This document shows, in pieces, positions 18,001 through 28,448 of a DNA stretch of 64,000 nucleotides. Each line of letters opens with the position of its first letter. Positions within the stretch are counted from its first letter, which is position 1. Location: contig LDXJ01000057.1 of NCBI GenBank assembly GCA_001029295.1, forward strand, positions 1 through 64,000. The letters are read 5' to 3'. The notes beneath the pieces are model-generated. The model was not told the origin of the DNA. It saw only the letters and a list, made by a program, of their open reading frames with translations, and ran no database searches. The position numbers and the translations under genes are program-made. This DNA is from Peptococcaceae bacterium CEB3. GTDB lineage: Bacteria; Bacillota; Desulfitobacteriia; Desulfitobacteriales; Desulfitobacteriaceae.

Positions 18001-21000
18001 GATGAGGGCGGTATGCGATCCGGCGGAACCTTCACATTGGATGTATTGAAATAGGCCAACGGATTCCGAAAGACCGGATATGCCCCCGGCGGAACCTTCA
18101 CATTGGATGTATTGAAATTAGGAGGGGGCTATATGAGCGGGAATGACCCAGAAGGCGGAACCTTCACATTGGATGTATTGAAATACAGATACGAAACCTA
18201 CAACGAATGTGCCGGGCGGGGCGGAACCTTCACATTGGATGTATTGAAATAAAAAGCGGCACAGATCTCCGGCGAACGATCCAGAGCGGAACCTTCACAT
18301 TGGATGTATTGAAATATCCTTTTTCAGTCAGTTGCCCTGCCCGTGCTGGCAGCGGAACCTTCACATTGGATGTATTGAAATCGCCGGGATTAGCCGCCCG
18401 GCTCGGCTTCTGGTCCGCGGAACCTTCACATTGGATGTATTGAAATCGCCTGAGAAGCGAGGATACTCCACAAAGACCATGCGGAACCTTCACATTGGAT
18501 GTATTGAAATTAATAAGGCCGACCGGCGGCCTTATCGTCTGCATTCGCGGAACCTTCACATTGGATGTATTGAAATCGGCTGACTGGTTGCCTGTGTTGG
18601 TCGCGGCTGACAGCGGAACCTTCACATTGGATGTATTGAAATCCGCTGACTGGTTGCCTGTGTTGGTCGCGGCTGACCGCGGAACCTTCACATTGGATGT
18701 ATTGAAATACGATTGTCGGAACCGCGTTTCCTCCTGCTTCTCCTGCGGAACCTTCACATTGGATGTATTGAAATAATTTAATGGACCGGCAAGCCCTATC
18801 GTGATGAAGCGGAACCTTCACATTGGATGTATTGAAATGAAGAAACCCAAGATAGAAACCGAGAATTGGAGAAGCGGAACCTTCACATTGGATGTATTGA
18901 AATAGGATGGATGTGGGAGAAGGTGTCTGTCCAACACTCGCGGAACCTTCACATTGGATGTATTGAAATATCTCGGAAGAGTACGATACATTTGCGGTCA
19001 ACAATCGCGGAACCTTCACATTGGATGTATTGAAATCGAAATGATTGCTCCAGATGAAGGTGCTCAAATATCGCGGAACCTTCACATTGGATGTATTGAA
19101 ATCATTGAGTATCCATCCTCCACTCTCGCGGCGACTGCGCGGAACCTTCACATTGGATGTATTGAAATTATACGTGCCTCCTCTGTGTATTCTTTCCATC
19201 AAAGCGGAACCTTCACATTGGATGTATTGAAATATGTGATTGTGTCCTACGAAGAACGTCCACCGATCCTGCGGAACCTTCACATTGGATGTATTGAAAT
19301 GCGGTAATGTCCCGGATAAACGTCTGGACGAGATTCGCGGAACCTTCACATTGGATGTATTGAAATTTTTAAAACATCTCCTTTATTTTCCTAACGCTAG
19401 GGCGGAACCTTCACATTGGATGTATTGAAATCTGGCTTACTGTTTCCTACCTGTTTTTACTTATTTAGCGGAACCTTCACATTGGATGTATTGAAATCGC
19501 AAAACCTCGATCCTGGCTAATGCCGCAAGTTTGCGGAACCTTCACATTGGATGTATTGAAATCTATTTGGGAAAATGTACCCGGATCTTTCAGTAGCAGC
19601 GGAACCTTCACATTGGATGTATTGAAATTTGAACCTATAGCTTTTAATGGGAGGCAAGATCCTAGCGGAACCTTCACATTGGATGTATTGAAATTTATTT
19701 GGACCGACAAGCTACCATGTCACAACCTGCGGAACCTTCACATTGGATGTATTGAAATTATAATCGCCATCCTTGTGGTGAACATCTTTCCCCAGGCGGA
19801 ACCTTCACATTGGATGTATTGAAATTATGTGGGAAATGTTTTGAGCTAACCTTGATTGGGCGGAACCTTCACATTGGATGTATTGAAATCTCAGCTAGTC
19901 TTTTCGATAGGTTTTTGGCAATCAGCGGAACCTTCACATTGGATGTATTGAAATCGCAAAGACTTTGCCAATGACCGGGTCGGTATAAATGCGGAACCTT
20001 CACATTGGATGTATTGAAATTTTCGAAGAAAAGCTTGATTGCTTGGATGTTGCCAGCGGAACCTTCACATTGGATGTATTGAAATAGTGCTGTTTTGTCA
20101 AGCTATGATTACTCGGGTATGGCGGAACCTTCACATTGGATGTATTGAAATGCATTTTCGAGGCGGTGAGGGCCTGGTCTGCCGACCGCGGAACCTTCAC
20201 ATTGGATGTATTGAAATTCGTCACTGTCTTCGTAGAGCACTTGGCCAATCTCGCGGAACCTTCACATTGGATGTATTGAAATCGTGATTCGCCAACAATC
20301 CCATTCTTTTGCCATAAAAGCGGAACCTTCACATTGGATGTATTGAAATACCCTCTTTTCAATATTTTTTAAGATTTTTTCTCTGCGGAACCTTCACATT
20401 GGATGTATTGAAATTCCACTTCCGCATATAGGGTGATTCCGGTTTCCAAGCGGAACCTTCACATTGGATGTATTGAAATTAATCGCTCTTGGCCGTTGCC
20501 CTGAACGTCACTCCGGCGGAACCTTCACATTGGATGTATTGAAATAACGGAAAGAAAGCTACGCCTCCGCCACGGAAATGGCGGAACCTTCACATTGGAT
20601 GTATTGAAATGACACTCAACCCTGCCAAGCAAAACATGTTTTTGCCGCGGAACCTTCACATTGGATGTATTGAAATCTCCCTCCGGGTCTTGGGTATCGT
20701 GAATTCAAATGCGGAACCTTCACATTGGATGTATTGAAATTACGCAAGCGAATGGTGGGTTCCGCTCACGAAGCGTGCGGAACCTTCACATTGGATGTAT
20801 TGAAATATGGTATGCCGGAGTAAATAATACCGGTTATAACCCGCGGAACCTTCACATTGGATGTATTGAAATAAACCTTCCCCGATTTCCTAAGCCACGA
20901 TCCCAGGCGGAACCTTCACATTGGATGTATTGAAATTAAGCAATTTTGTCTTTCTCGGTATCGCGGTTCCTCCGCGGAACCTTCACATTGGATGTATTGA

Positions 21001-22187
21001 AATGTATCAAACAGCTTCCCTCCAACAACTTTTTTCATCTGCGGAACCTTCACATTGGATGTATTGAAATAGGCAATATACTCTCTCCCCACCCCATATC
21101 CGACCCGCGGAACCTTCACATTGGATGTATTGAAATTCAACGAGCTCATGCCCAAGCAAAACGACGGCAACGCGGAACCTTCACATTGGATGTATTGAAA
21201 TAGGGCCGAGCATGGAACTGGGAATGCCGCTCAAAAGCGGAACCTTCACATTGGATGTATTGAAATCTAAACAACACAGACCAACCTAATACTACCGTAC
21301 CCGGCGGAACCTTCACATTGGATGTATTGAAATGACGGATAAATGCCAGACCACCGGTCCACAACCATGGCGGAACCTTCACATTGGATGTATTGAAATT
21401 TTTTGATTTCTCCTTCTTTTTCTATTTCATCCTGTGCGGAACCTTCACATTGGATGTATTGAAATCCGTGAGCCCATAGCCGGGCCGCGTGTATTATCAT
21501 AGCGGAACCTTCACATTGGATGTATTGAAATAATTGCAATTACTCGGGTATTTTCCAGTCGTCCATGCGGAACCTTCACATTGGATGTATTGAAATATAA
21601 TTTTTCGCATACTCCTACCACCTTTCATTTTTTGCGGAACCTTCACATTGGATGTATTGAAATGGGGCAGGTGCTGGCTTATCGGCCAGCGGGGCCTGGC
21701 GGAACCTTCACATTGGATGTATTGAAATGGTATCCATCTCGAGCTTCTAGGTATATGCCTTTCAGCGGAACCTTCACATTGGATGTATTGAAATGACGCT
21801 GAAGATGGACGACTTTGATGTCTACACATAGCGGAACCTTCACATTGGATGTATTGAAATCAGACCGTACAATCCGGAAAGGTATCCCGTCGAATCGCGG
21901 AACCTTCACATTGGATGTATTGAAATTAGGATTTAAAACTTAAAAGGAGAGAGAAGCACAAGCGGAACCTTCACATTGGATGTATTGAAATAGGTCTGGG
22001 TCCCAGACCGTGACGACGGCGAAGCAGCGGAACCTTCACATTGGATGTATTGAAATTTTCGCATCCTCCTTCTCGGTCTTCTCGTCCTCTGGGCGGAACC
22101 TTCACATTGGATGTATTGAAATCGGAGTTCAAGTAATCTTTTTCCAAAGACGTTATCGCGGAACCTTCACATTGGATGTATTGGCTT
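15008..22187 (+). CRISPR. CRISPR array 2, 110 repeats
   Basis: The same 30-nt repeat as array 1 occurs 110 times with spacers of about 34-38 nt. All copies looked identical except the last (22158), which is intact to GGATGTATTG and then continues GGCTTGAAAAT instead of closing with AAAT. The leader promoter is on the left, so new spacers should be near 15008. One spacer occurs twice (15694-15729 and 17073-17106, identical over 34 nt). Two neighbours (18577-18612 and 18643-18678) are near copies of each other. Several spacers match or overlap spacers of array 1. Confidence 0.98.
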
Positions 22188-22506
22188 GAAAATAAAATAC
22201 TCTGTGGAGAGAAAGTGGTGGGGCTACGCGTAAGAATTTCCTGAGAGCAGAGCCAAACCAGGGAGGAAAACCGAGAGCGGAGGCGAATTAAAGAAATGGC
22301 ACACCGGAAATAGGGATAGCAAAGCTAGGATCCCGATTGGCTTCGGATCCCATTGAGTCTCAGAACTCGTTAGGCTTGCTCGTAGCCCTATCCATCGGTC
22401 TGCTGTTTACGAGGGCGTCCCCGGCGGCGAGCGACAGGCTCCGTGGTCGTGGGGTGTTCTTTCTTATCGGAAGTTTTAACCGAACGCCGTTTCTTCGGAG
22501 CCAGTA
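22181..22506 (+). repeat. Array 2 trailer, homologous to the array 1 trailer
   Basis: Sequence from GGCTTGAAAAT onward matches the array 1 trailer for about 290 nt. No gene is seen here. On the minus strand this is the segment directly 3' of the IS110-family transposase remnant, so it may be the non-coding end of that element. The final TTTTAACCGAACGCCG to 22506 has no partner in trailer 1. Confidence 0.8.
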
Positions 22507-22929
22507 CTAAGTTGGCACGATTACATTCAGAAGTCCCTTGAGAGATAGAAAAAGAAGGATTTGGGGGAGGGGAAGAGTCTCCAGGGAGGATGAAGCGGAG
22601 CCAGCTTCTGCAGGGAAGGCTTCCGGCAGGTCGTTCTCTTCGCCCAGACTGACCATTAGCACTAGACTCGAGGATAACTCACTCGTTTCGGGTAACGCTT
22701 GAGCAGGCGTCTCGGGGGCAGGTGTTGAATCTGAGGAAACAGGCGAAGAAAGAAGCTGGGTAAAGTCAAACTTTTCCTGGCGAGTAAAGAGTGTGTGAGT
22801 GATAAGAACAAGCTTATGAGCGAGAGCAATGAGGGCCTTATTGGTACCGCGCCGCCGTCTTACGGTCTGGAAGTAATTGGCCAAGGAAGAGTTCTTCCAG
22901 CGGGCGGCGACCAAGGGATGAGAAAGGAT
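22507..22929 (-). pseudogene. IS110-family transposase remnant (C-terminal part)
   Basis: Read on the minus strand, an open frame gives SHPLVAARWKNSSLANYFQT, then VRRRRGTNKALIALAHKLVL, which fits the C-terminal signature of IS110/IS1111 transposases (small residue, YF, RRxGxxKAxxAxAHKL). It continues into a low-complexity Ser/Pro/Glu tail (SSPVSSDSTPAPETP) not typical of the family. The catalytic DEDD and Tos_Ser parts are missing; upstream on this strand lies the helicase gene. A 24-nt piece of this frame is also present after array 1. It is a decayed insertion sequence captured at the end of a CRISPR array. Confidence 0.6.
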
Positions 22930-22949
22930 ATCGGCTGAGCGTGACCATT

Positions 22950-25442
22950 ATGAGGATTTCTGTGCGCAGGCTGGTCGAGTTTTTGCTGCGGCGGGGAGAT
23001 TTGCAGACTGGTTCGGTGGGCGCGTCGCGCACGCTGGACGGGATCAGGGCACATCAACAGGTCCAAAAGGCGGCGGGCAGACGGCTAAGCGGAAAAGGGG
23101 CCGGCGGGCCCGATGCGTCGGACGGGGGGGGACATGCAGCATCTACCTATTTGCCGGAAGTGACATTGAGCTATCTGTACCAAGAAGGAGGCTTTGACCT
23201 GGAGCTCAAAGGGCGGGCCGATGGCATTATGCAGAACGAGGCGGGTGTCTGTGTCGACGAGATAAAATCGACAACCTTGGAATTGGACCGGATCGAGGAA
23301 ACATACAACGCACTGCACTGGGCCCAGGCCCAGTGCTACGCATTCATGTATGCTATTCAACAGGGTCTTGACGAAATTGGAGTCCAACTGACTTACGTTC
23401 AGCTGGACACCGGCGACACGAAACTGTTTCGCAAACACTTTCGCTTAAACGAGCTATCGGATTTCGTCTCGTCCTTAATCCGGGATTATCTCGCTTGGGC
23501 CCTGCGCCTGCATGGCTGGAGGGAGGAGCGAGACGCCAGTATCGGCAGGCTCAAATTTCCTTTTGACATCTATCGGCCGGGCCAAAGAGAACTCGTCATT
23601 GCGGTCTACAAGACTGCTAAAGAAGGCAAGAAGCTTTTTGCCCAAGCTCCGACTGGGATCGGAAAGACGATGGCAACGCTCTTTCCAGCTTTGAAGGCAT
23701 TGGCGGAGGGAGAGAGCCAAACTATCTTTTACCTAACGGCAAAGACCATCACCCGAACGGTGGCGGAAAAGGCGCTGACCGATTTGAAGCGCCGGGGCCT
23801 GGCGCTGAAGACGCTTACGCTGACTGCAAAGGGAAAGACCTGTCTCCTGCCGGACAAAAACTGCGACCCGGAGACATGTTCGTCGGCGCGGGGATATTAT
23901 GACCGCCTGCGCCTAGCGATGCAAGACATGTTTTCTGAGGAATCCTGGACCCGGTTCGTTATTGAAACCTATGCCCGGAAGCATAATCTGTGCCCCTTTG
24001 AATTTTCGTTGGACATGGCGAATTGGGCTGATCTAATTATATGTGACTATAATTATGCGTTTAACCCGCGGGTTTTCTTGCGACGGCTTTTTCTGGAAGG
24101 AGGAGAGTATACCTTCCTGGTCGACGAAGCTCACAATCTTGTGGATCGAGCGCGGGAGATGTTTTCAGCCGAGCTTAGCCAAGAGCCCTGGCGGCACCTG
24201 AAGTGGCTTGCGAAAGGTTTCCCTCGGCTTGGCAAGGGCATCGCCGAAGTGAACAGGGCTTTAGCGAAGGAGAAGAAACGAATCGAAACTCTAAAGCCAG
24301 AGAGTGGGGCAGGTCAGACACAGCCCGGTGTCCAGAAGACGCAACCCACCGCTCGTGAAATAGGATTGGGCTTGTGGAATGCCCGCGCCAGTGGGATCAC
24401 CGGCTGGAATAAGGCGGAAAAAACGCGGCCCGCCAACTTGCTGAAAGCATTGCGGAAGTTCGTACAGGCAGCGGAGGGATTTCTCCGGCAGAAAGCGGAG
24501 CATACTCCTTGGCAGGAGGAGTTTATCGAGTTATACTTTCAAGCCTTGGGCTTCCTCCGCACGGCTGAGGGATATGACGACCACTACGTGACCTGTTGGG
24601 AGTCGGGACCGGCGGATCTCAAGGTGAAGCTCTTTTGCCTGGACCCGTCTTGCCGCATGAAAGAAGCCCTGGCTCGGGCCAAGGCGACCGTTCTTTTTTC
24701 GGCGACTTTGAGTCCCATGACATATTTCATGAAGGTCCTCGGCGGAGAGGCTGACTCCTACAAGCTGCGACTGGACTCGCCCTTTCCGCCGGAAAACCGT
24801 CTCCTCCTTATTGACAACCACATCTCGACCCTATACAGCCGGCGGGCGACCACGTACCACCAGGTGGCGGAGAGAATTGCCGCGGCGGTAAGCGGAACAA
24901 CGGGTAATTACTTGGTCTTTTTCCCATCCTACGAATACCTGCGGGCAGTCTGCCAAGAGATGGCCGGCTGCCAGAGTATGACGGAAGTGGTTTGCCAGGT
25001 TCCGGGTATGGGGGAGGCCGAAAGGGAGGATTTCCTGGCCCTCTTTACGCCTGAGCGGAAAGAAACTCTGGTTGGGTTTGTCCTGATGGGGGGGATCTTT
25101 GGCGAGGGGATCGATTTGGTCGGGGAAAGGCTGTCGGGAGCGGTTATCGTGGGAGTGGGCTTGCCGCAAATATGTCGGGAACGTGAACTGATCCGGTCCT
25201 ATTATCAGGAGAATTTCGGCCGGGGTTTTGAATTCGCCTATATGTATCCCGGCTTCAATAAAGTGCTGCAGGCCGCCGGGCGCGTGATCCGGACTGAAAC
25301 GGACCGGGGGATTGTGCTGCTGATCGATGAGCGTTTTGGCAGACTCACTTATCGGAGGCTCTTTCCCCGGGAGTGGAGCAAAGTCGACTATGTTACGGAC
25401 ACGCGGGAACTCGAGCAGGCGGTTCGGGGATTTTGGAAATAA
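22950..25442 (+). CDS. XPD/DinG-like DNA helicase with N-terminal RecB-like nuclease domain
   Basis: An 830-residue superfamily 2 helicase. The N-terminal 190 residues look like a PD-(D/E)xK domain: RADGI, VDEIKSTT, and QAQCYAFMYA. The helicase core has APTGIGKT at 233-240, four cysteines suited to a 4Fe-4S cluster (C298, C305, C310, C348), DEAH at 392-395, VLFSATLSP, and QAAGRVIRTETDRG for motif VI. ATG 22950 gives MRISVRRLVEFLLRRGDL, the usual family start; a GTG 9 nt earlier is possible. COG1199-type enzymes unwind DNA 5' to 3' in repair. The start abuts the IS110 remnant. Whether it has any link to CRISPR is unknown; the fusion is known in Clostridia. Confidence 0.88.
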   Translation: MRISVRRLVEFLLRRGDLQTGSVGASRTLDGIRAHQQVQKAAGRRLSGKGAGGPDASDGGGHAASTYLPEVTLSYLYQEGGFDLELKGRADGIMQNEAGVCVDEIKSTTLELDRIEETYNALHWAQAQCYAFMYAIQQGLDEIGVQLTYVQLDTGDTKLFRKHFRLNELSDFVSSLIRDYLAWALRLHGWREERDASIGRLKFPFDIYRPGQRELVIAVYKTAKEGKKLFAQAPTGIGKTMATLFPALKALAEGESQTIFYLTAKTITRTVAEKALTDLKRRGLALKTLTLTAKGKTCLLPDKNCDPETCSSARGYYDRLRLAMQDMFSEESWTRFVIETYARKHNLCPFEFSLDMANWADLIICDYNYAFNPRVFLRRLFLEGGEYTFLVDEAHNLVDRAREMFSAELSQEPWRHLKWLAKGFPRLGKGIAEVNRALAKEKKRIETLKPESGAGQTQPGVQKTQPTAREIGLGLWNARASGITGWNKAEKTRPANLLKALRKFVQAAEGFLRQKAEHTPWQEEFIELYFQALGFLRTAEGYDDHYVTCWESGPADLKVKLFCLDPSCRMKEALARAKATVLFSATLSPMTYFMKVLGGEADSYKLRLDSPFPPENRLLLIDNHISTLYSRRATTYHQVAERIAAAVSGTTGNYLVFFPSYEYLRAVCQEMAGCQSMTEVVCQVPGMGEAEREDFLALFTPERKETLVGFVLMGGIFGEGIDLVGERLSGAVIVGVGLPQICRERELIRSYYQENFGRGFEFAYMYPGFNKVLQAAGRVIRTETDRGIVLLIDERFGRLTYRRLFPREWSKVDYVTDTRELEQAVRGFWK

Positions 25443-25520
25443 TGTTATTCAACATTCAAAGGCGCTCACGGGCAAGACTCGCGGACAAGACTCGCAGGGC
25501 GCGGAGGGGAGATAAAGGCA

Positions 25521-26198
25521 ATGAGTGAGGTTGTTTTTGACCGGGCGGCAACGGATTATGACGCGTGGTATGAAACAGAAGTGGGCCGGACGGTCGACCG
25601 GGTGGAAAGGACTTTGATTCAAGGCATGTTTAAGCCGCCGGGCGAGAGAGTTCTGGAAGTCGGCTGCGGGACTGGCCAGTACACGACCTGGTTGGCCGGA
25701 CTTGGTTATGAGGTCACGGCCGTGGATGTCTCGACTGAAATGATGGCCAAGGCGCAGGCAAAAAGCCCGGGCACGGGTGCTGGAGTCCGCTGGTGGCAGG
25801 CAGACATTCACGAAATCCTGGACCAACTGGGGAAATTCCATGGAATCTTAGCCGTGACCTCTTTCGAGTTTATTTCTCAGCCGCAACGAGTCTTGAACGG
25901 GCTCTATCGGTGTCTGGAACCGGGAGGGTGCCTGGTCATCGGAGTCATCGCCGGGGGAAGCCCCTGGAGTGAATTTTACCGCGTAGTGGCAGGGGCGAAT
26001 CCGGAGTCGGTGTTTGCCAGGGCGAACTTCTACACCCCTGAGGAAATCGCTCGCTGGCAAGTGGGCGGGAATTTGCGGATGGGCCGGGCTCTCTATTTTC
26101 CGCCCGACGTTAAAACGGAGGCGGAAGCGCTGGCCCTGGAAGAGAAGAAGGAGGGGCGGCCGGGCTTCATCGCAGCCCGCTGGGCGAAAGAGGGATAG
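25521..26198 (+). CDS. Class I SAM-dependent methyltransferase
   Basis: A 225-residue protein with the Rossmann methyltransferase signature: VLEVGCGTGQYTTWLAGLGY at about residues 43-62 (motif I), VTAVDVSTEMM (acidic residue for the ribose), then DIHEILDQLGKFHGILAVTS and LEPGGCLVIGV (post-motif). It resembles UbiE/Methyltransf_11 enzymes; the substrate cannot be told. ATG follows GCGGAGGGGAGATAAAG. It lies 78 nt after the helicase, perhaps cotranscribed. Confidence 0.85.
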   Translation: MSEVVFDRAATDYDAWYETEVGRTVDRVERTLIQGMFKPPGERVLEVGCGTGQYTTWLAGLGYEVTAVDVSTEMMAKAQAKSPGTGAGVRWWQADIHEILDQLGKFHGILAVTSFEFISQPQRVLNGLYRCLEPGGCLVIGVIAGGSPWSEFYRVVAGANPESVFARANFYTPEEIARWQVGGNLRMGRALYFPPDVKTEAEALALEEKKEGRPGFIAARWAKEG

Positions 26199-26221
26199 GA
26201 AGCGCGGCGGCAGGTGATATA

Positions 26222-26250
26222 GGGAAGGGGAATGATACATTCCTTCCCCG
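26222..26250 (+). terminator. Hairpin after methyltransferase gene, weak terminator
   Basis: GGGAAGGGGAATG pairs with CATTCCTTCCC across a short loop, with a small bulge. There is no T-tract, so it may be a weak terminator or an mRNA-end stem. The 170-nt gap to the next gene otherwise holds a TATACT box at 26303. Confidence 0.35.
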
Positions 26251-26369
26251 GGAAAAATGCAGGGTGCCTCGCGCAGGGCTGGTCCGAAGACTGGTTTGAG
26301 TGTATACTAATGGGATGATGTAGATTGTCTGGTTTCAAAATGGCAAAATAGCAAATGGAGATAAAATGA

Positions 26370-28448
26370 ATGAGAATCTCGTTTGAACAGCTTGGGCTAA
26401 ACCCATCCCTGGTCGCTGGTTTGAAAAAAGAAGGAATTATAGAGCCAACAGCTATTCAAGCAAAAACAATCCCACTTATTTTAGACAATAAAGATGTTGT
26501 GGGTCGGTCGGAAACCGGTACGGGTAAAACATTGGCCTATCTTCTTCCCGTCTTTCAGAAGATCGATACGCGTAAGAAAGAAATGCAAGCGCTGATTCTT
26601 ACTCCAACGCATGAACTGGCCCTGCAAATCAAACGGCAAGTCGAGATCCTGGCTAAAGATTCGGGGTTCGCGGTCACGACTGCTCCTGTGATTGGAAACG
26701 TCAATATCACGAGGCAGATCGAGAAACTGAAAGAAAAGCCTCACATTCTTGTGGGTTCCGCCGGTCGAATACTGGAATTGATCCAAAAAAGAAAGATCAC
26801 GGCCCACACGATTAAAACGATTGTGCTTGATGAGGCGGATCGTTTACTGGATGAAAAGAATGCTCAGTACGTGCATGCCATCGTTAAGACAACTTTAAAA
26901 GAGAGACAACTCTTGCTATTTTCCGCGACATTATCACCGCTGACCTTGCTGCGGGCTTCAGAAATCCTGAAAGACCCAGAGGTCATCCAGGTTACAGAGA
27001 AAATCATGCTGCCACCGACCCTTGCCCATCAGTATTTTATCAGCGAACAAAGAGACAAAATTGATGTTTTAAGGAAACTCATTCGCATTATCAACCCTTC
27101 ACGAGCCCTCATTTTTATTAATAACGGCAACCAGATTGAGACGACGGTGGAGAAGCTTCTATTTCATGGCTTGGATGTTGAGGGAATACATGGGAGTTGG
27201 CTTAAGGCTGACCGCAGAAAAGCGATGGAGGATTTCCGAACGGGCAAGGTTCGTTTGCTGGTAGCCTCAGATTTGGCGGCCAGAGGACTGGACCTGATCG
27301 GAGTCACGCATATTTTTAATCTGGATCTGCCCGAGGATCCTCAGCTTTATCTTCACCGGGTGGGAAGAACCGGAAGAGCCGGACAAAGTGGAACAGCTTT
27401 ATCGATCGTGACTGAAAAGGAAACCCCGCTGATAAAAAAGATAGAACAGACTTTCCGGATTGACATCAGCCTTAAGCAGATGTTCAAGGGAAAAATCGTG
27501 GAACCGAGAAGGAACACTGGAACGTCAGGAGCCGCACGGGATAGACAAACCAGTCTGAAAGTCACCGAGCCTGGCGAGTTAATGAAGTTTTTGCTCACTC
27601 AGCTGCCGGGGAAGAGGCGCAACACGGTGAAAGCCTTGCTCGCGCATCGCCAGATTTCGGTGGACGCCAAAGTAACGACTCAGTTTGACTATCCACTGCA
27701 GACCGGTCAACAGGTGGTCATAACTTGGACGAAAGTGGATGACGTAAGTCAACTCTACGGGCTAAAAATACTATTTGAGGATCCATATCTGATCGTGATT
27801 GATAAACAGGCCGGGCTGCTTTCCATGGCGGCGGCTCAAGGAAATGAGCCAACTGCCTACAGTGTCTTAAGCCAGCATGTAAAAAAGACAAACCCCAAAA
27901 ATCGGATCTTTATCGTCCATCGCCTTGATCGCGAAACTTCAGGCGTCATGATGTTTGCTAAAAGCGAAGAGGTCAAGCAATCCTTGCAAGACGCATGGAA
28001 GGAAGTCGTAATCGAGCGCAGTTATATTGCGGTTGTCGAGGGGTTTGTCGTAAAAGAGCAAGACACCATTACCTCATGGCTGAAAGAGAGCAAAACCCTG
28101 CGGATGTACTCCAGCCGTATCCCTCAGGACGGGCAAAAGGCAGTGACTCACTACAGGGTACTTAAGCGCAATAACAAGTACTCCCTCTTAGAGGTAAAGC
28201 TGGTCACCGGGCGCAAGAACCAAATCCGAGTCCATATGCAAACATTGGGTTACTGCATCATCGGGGACAAAAAATATGGCGCGAGTAAAAATCCGATCGG
28301 GCGGTTAGGACTGCACGCCCGGACATTGGCTTTTCGGCATCCCGTTACCCGCGAAGAAATGCGCTTTGAGGTTCCGATTCCGGGGGAGTTTTTGCGCTTG
28401 TTTAACGCCGAAACTTGCAGATCCGGACATACAGAGAAACGAGGATGA
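26370..28448 (+). CDS. DEAD-box RNA helicase fused to S4/RluA pseudouridine synthase
   Basis: One uninterrupted 692-residue chain with two enzymes. Residues 1-370 are a DEAD-box RNA helicase: Q-motif EPTAIQ, Walker A SETGTGKT (47-54), LTPTHELA, DEAD (154-157), SAT, ARGLDL and HRVGRTGRAG. Residues about 400-450 look like an S4 RNA-binding domain. Residues about 465-680 are an RluA-family pseudouridine synthase with HRLDRETSG, catalytic Asp520, and GRKNQIRVHMQTLGYCIIGD. GGAG 9 nt before ATG supports the start. Inference: the helicase opens structured rRNA so the synthase can modify it. Codon use is more AT-rich than the neighbours, which may indicate transfer. Confidence 0.9.
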   Translation: MRISFEQLGLNPSLVAGLKKEGIIEPTAIQAKTIPLILDNKDVVGRSETGTGKTLAYLLPVFQKIDTRKKEMQALILTPTHELALQIKRQVEILAKDSGFAVTTAPVIGNVNITRQIEKLKEKPHILVGSAGRILELIQKRKITAHTIKTIVLDEADRLLDEKNAQYVHAIVKTTLKERQLLLFSATLSPLTLLRASEILKDPEVIQVTEKIMLPPTLAHQYFISEQRDKIDVLRKLIRIINPSRALIFINNGNQIETTVEKLLFHGLDVEGIHGSWLKADRRKAMEDFRTGKVRLLVASDLAARGLDLIGVTHIFNLDLPEDPQLYLHRVGRTGRAGQSGTALSIVTEKETPLIKKIEQTFRIDISLKQMFKGKIVEPRRNTGTSGAARDRQTSLKVTEPGELMKFLLTQLPGKRRNTVKALLAHRQISVDAKVTTQFDYPLQTGQQVVITWTKVDDVSQLYGLKILFEDPYLIVIDKQAGLLSMAAAQGNEPTAYSVLSQHVKKTNPKNRIFIVHRLDRETSGVMMFAKSEEVKQSLQDAWKEVVIERSYIAVVEGFVVKEQDTITSWLKESKTLRMYSSRIPQDGQKAVTHYRVLKRNNKYSLLEVKLVTGRKNQIRVHMQTLGYCIIGDKKYGASKNPIGRLGLHARTLAFRHPVTREEMRFEVPIPGEFLRLFNAETCRSGHTEKRG

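Noticed and set aside
15130-21909. Minus-strand frames with FNTSNVKVP and FQYIQCEGSA repeats
   Set aside because: Antisense reading of the same CRISPR repeat, with no ribosome binding sites.
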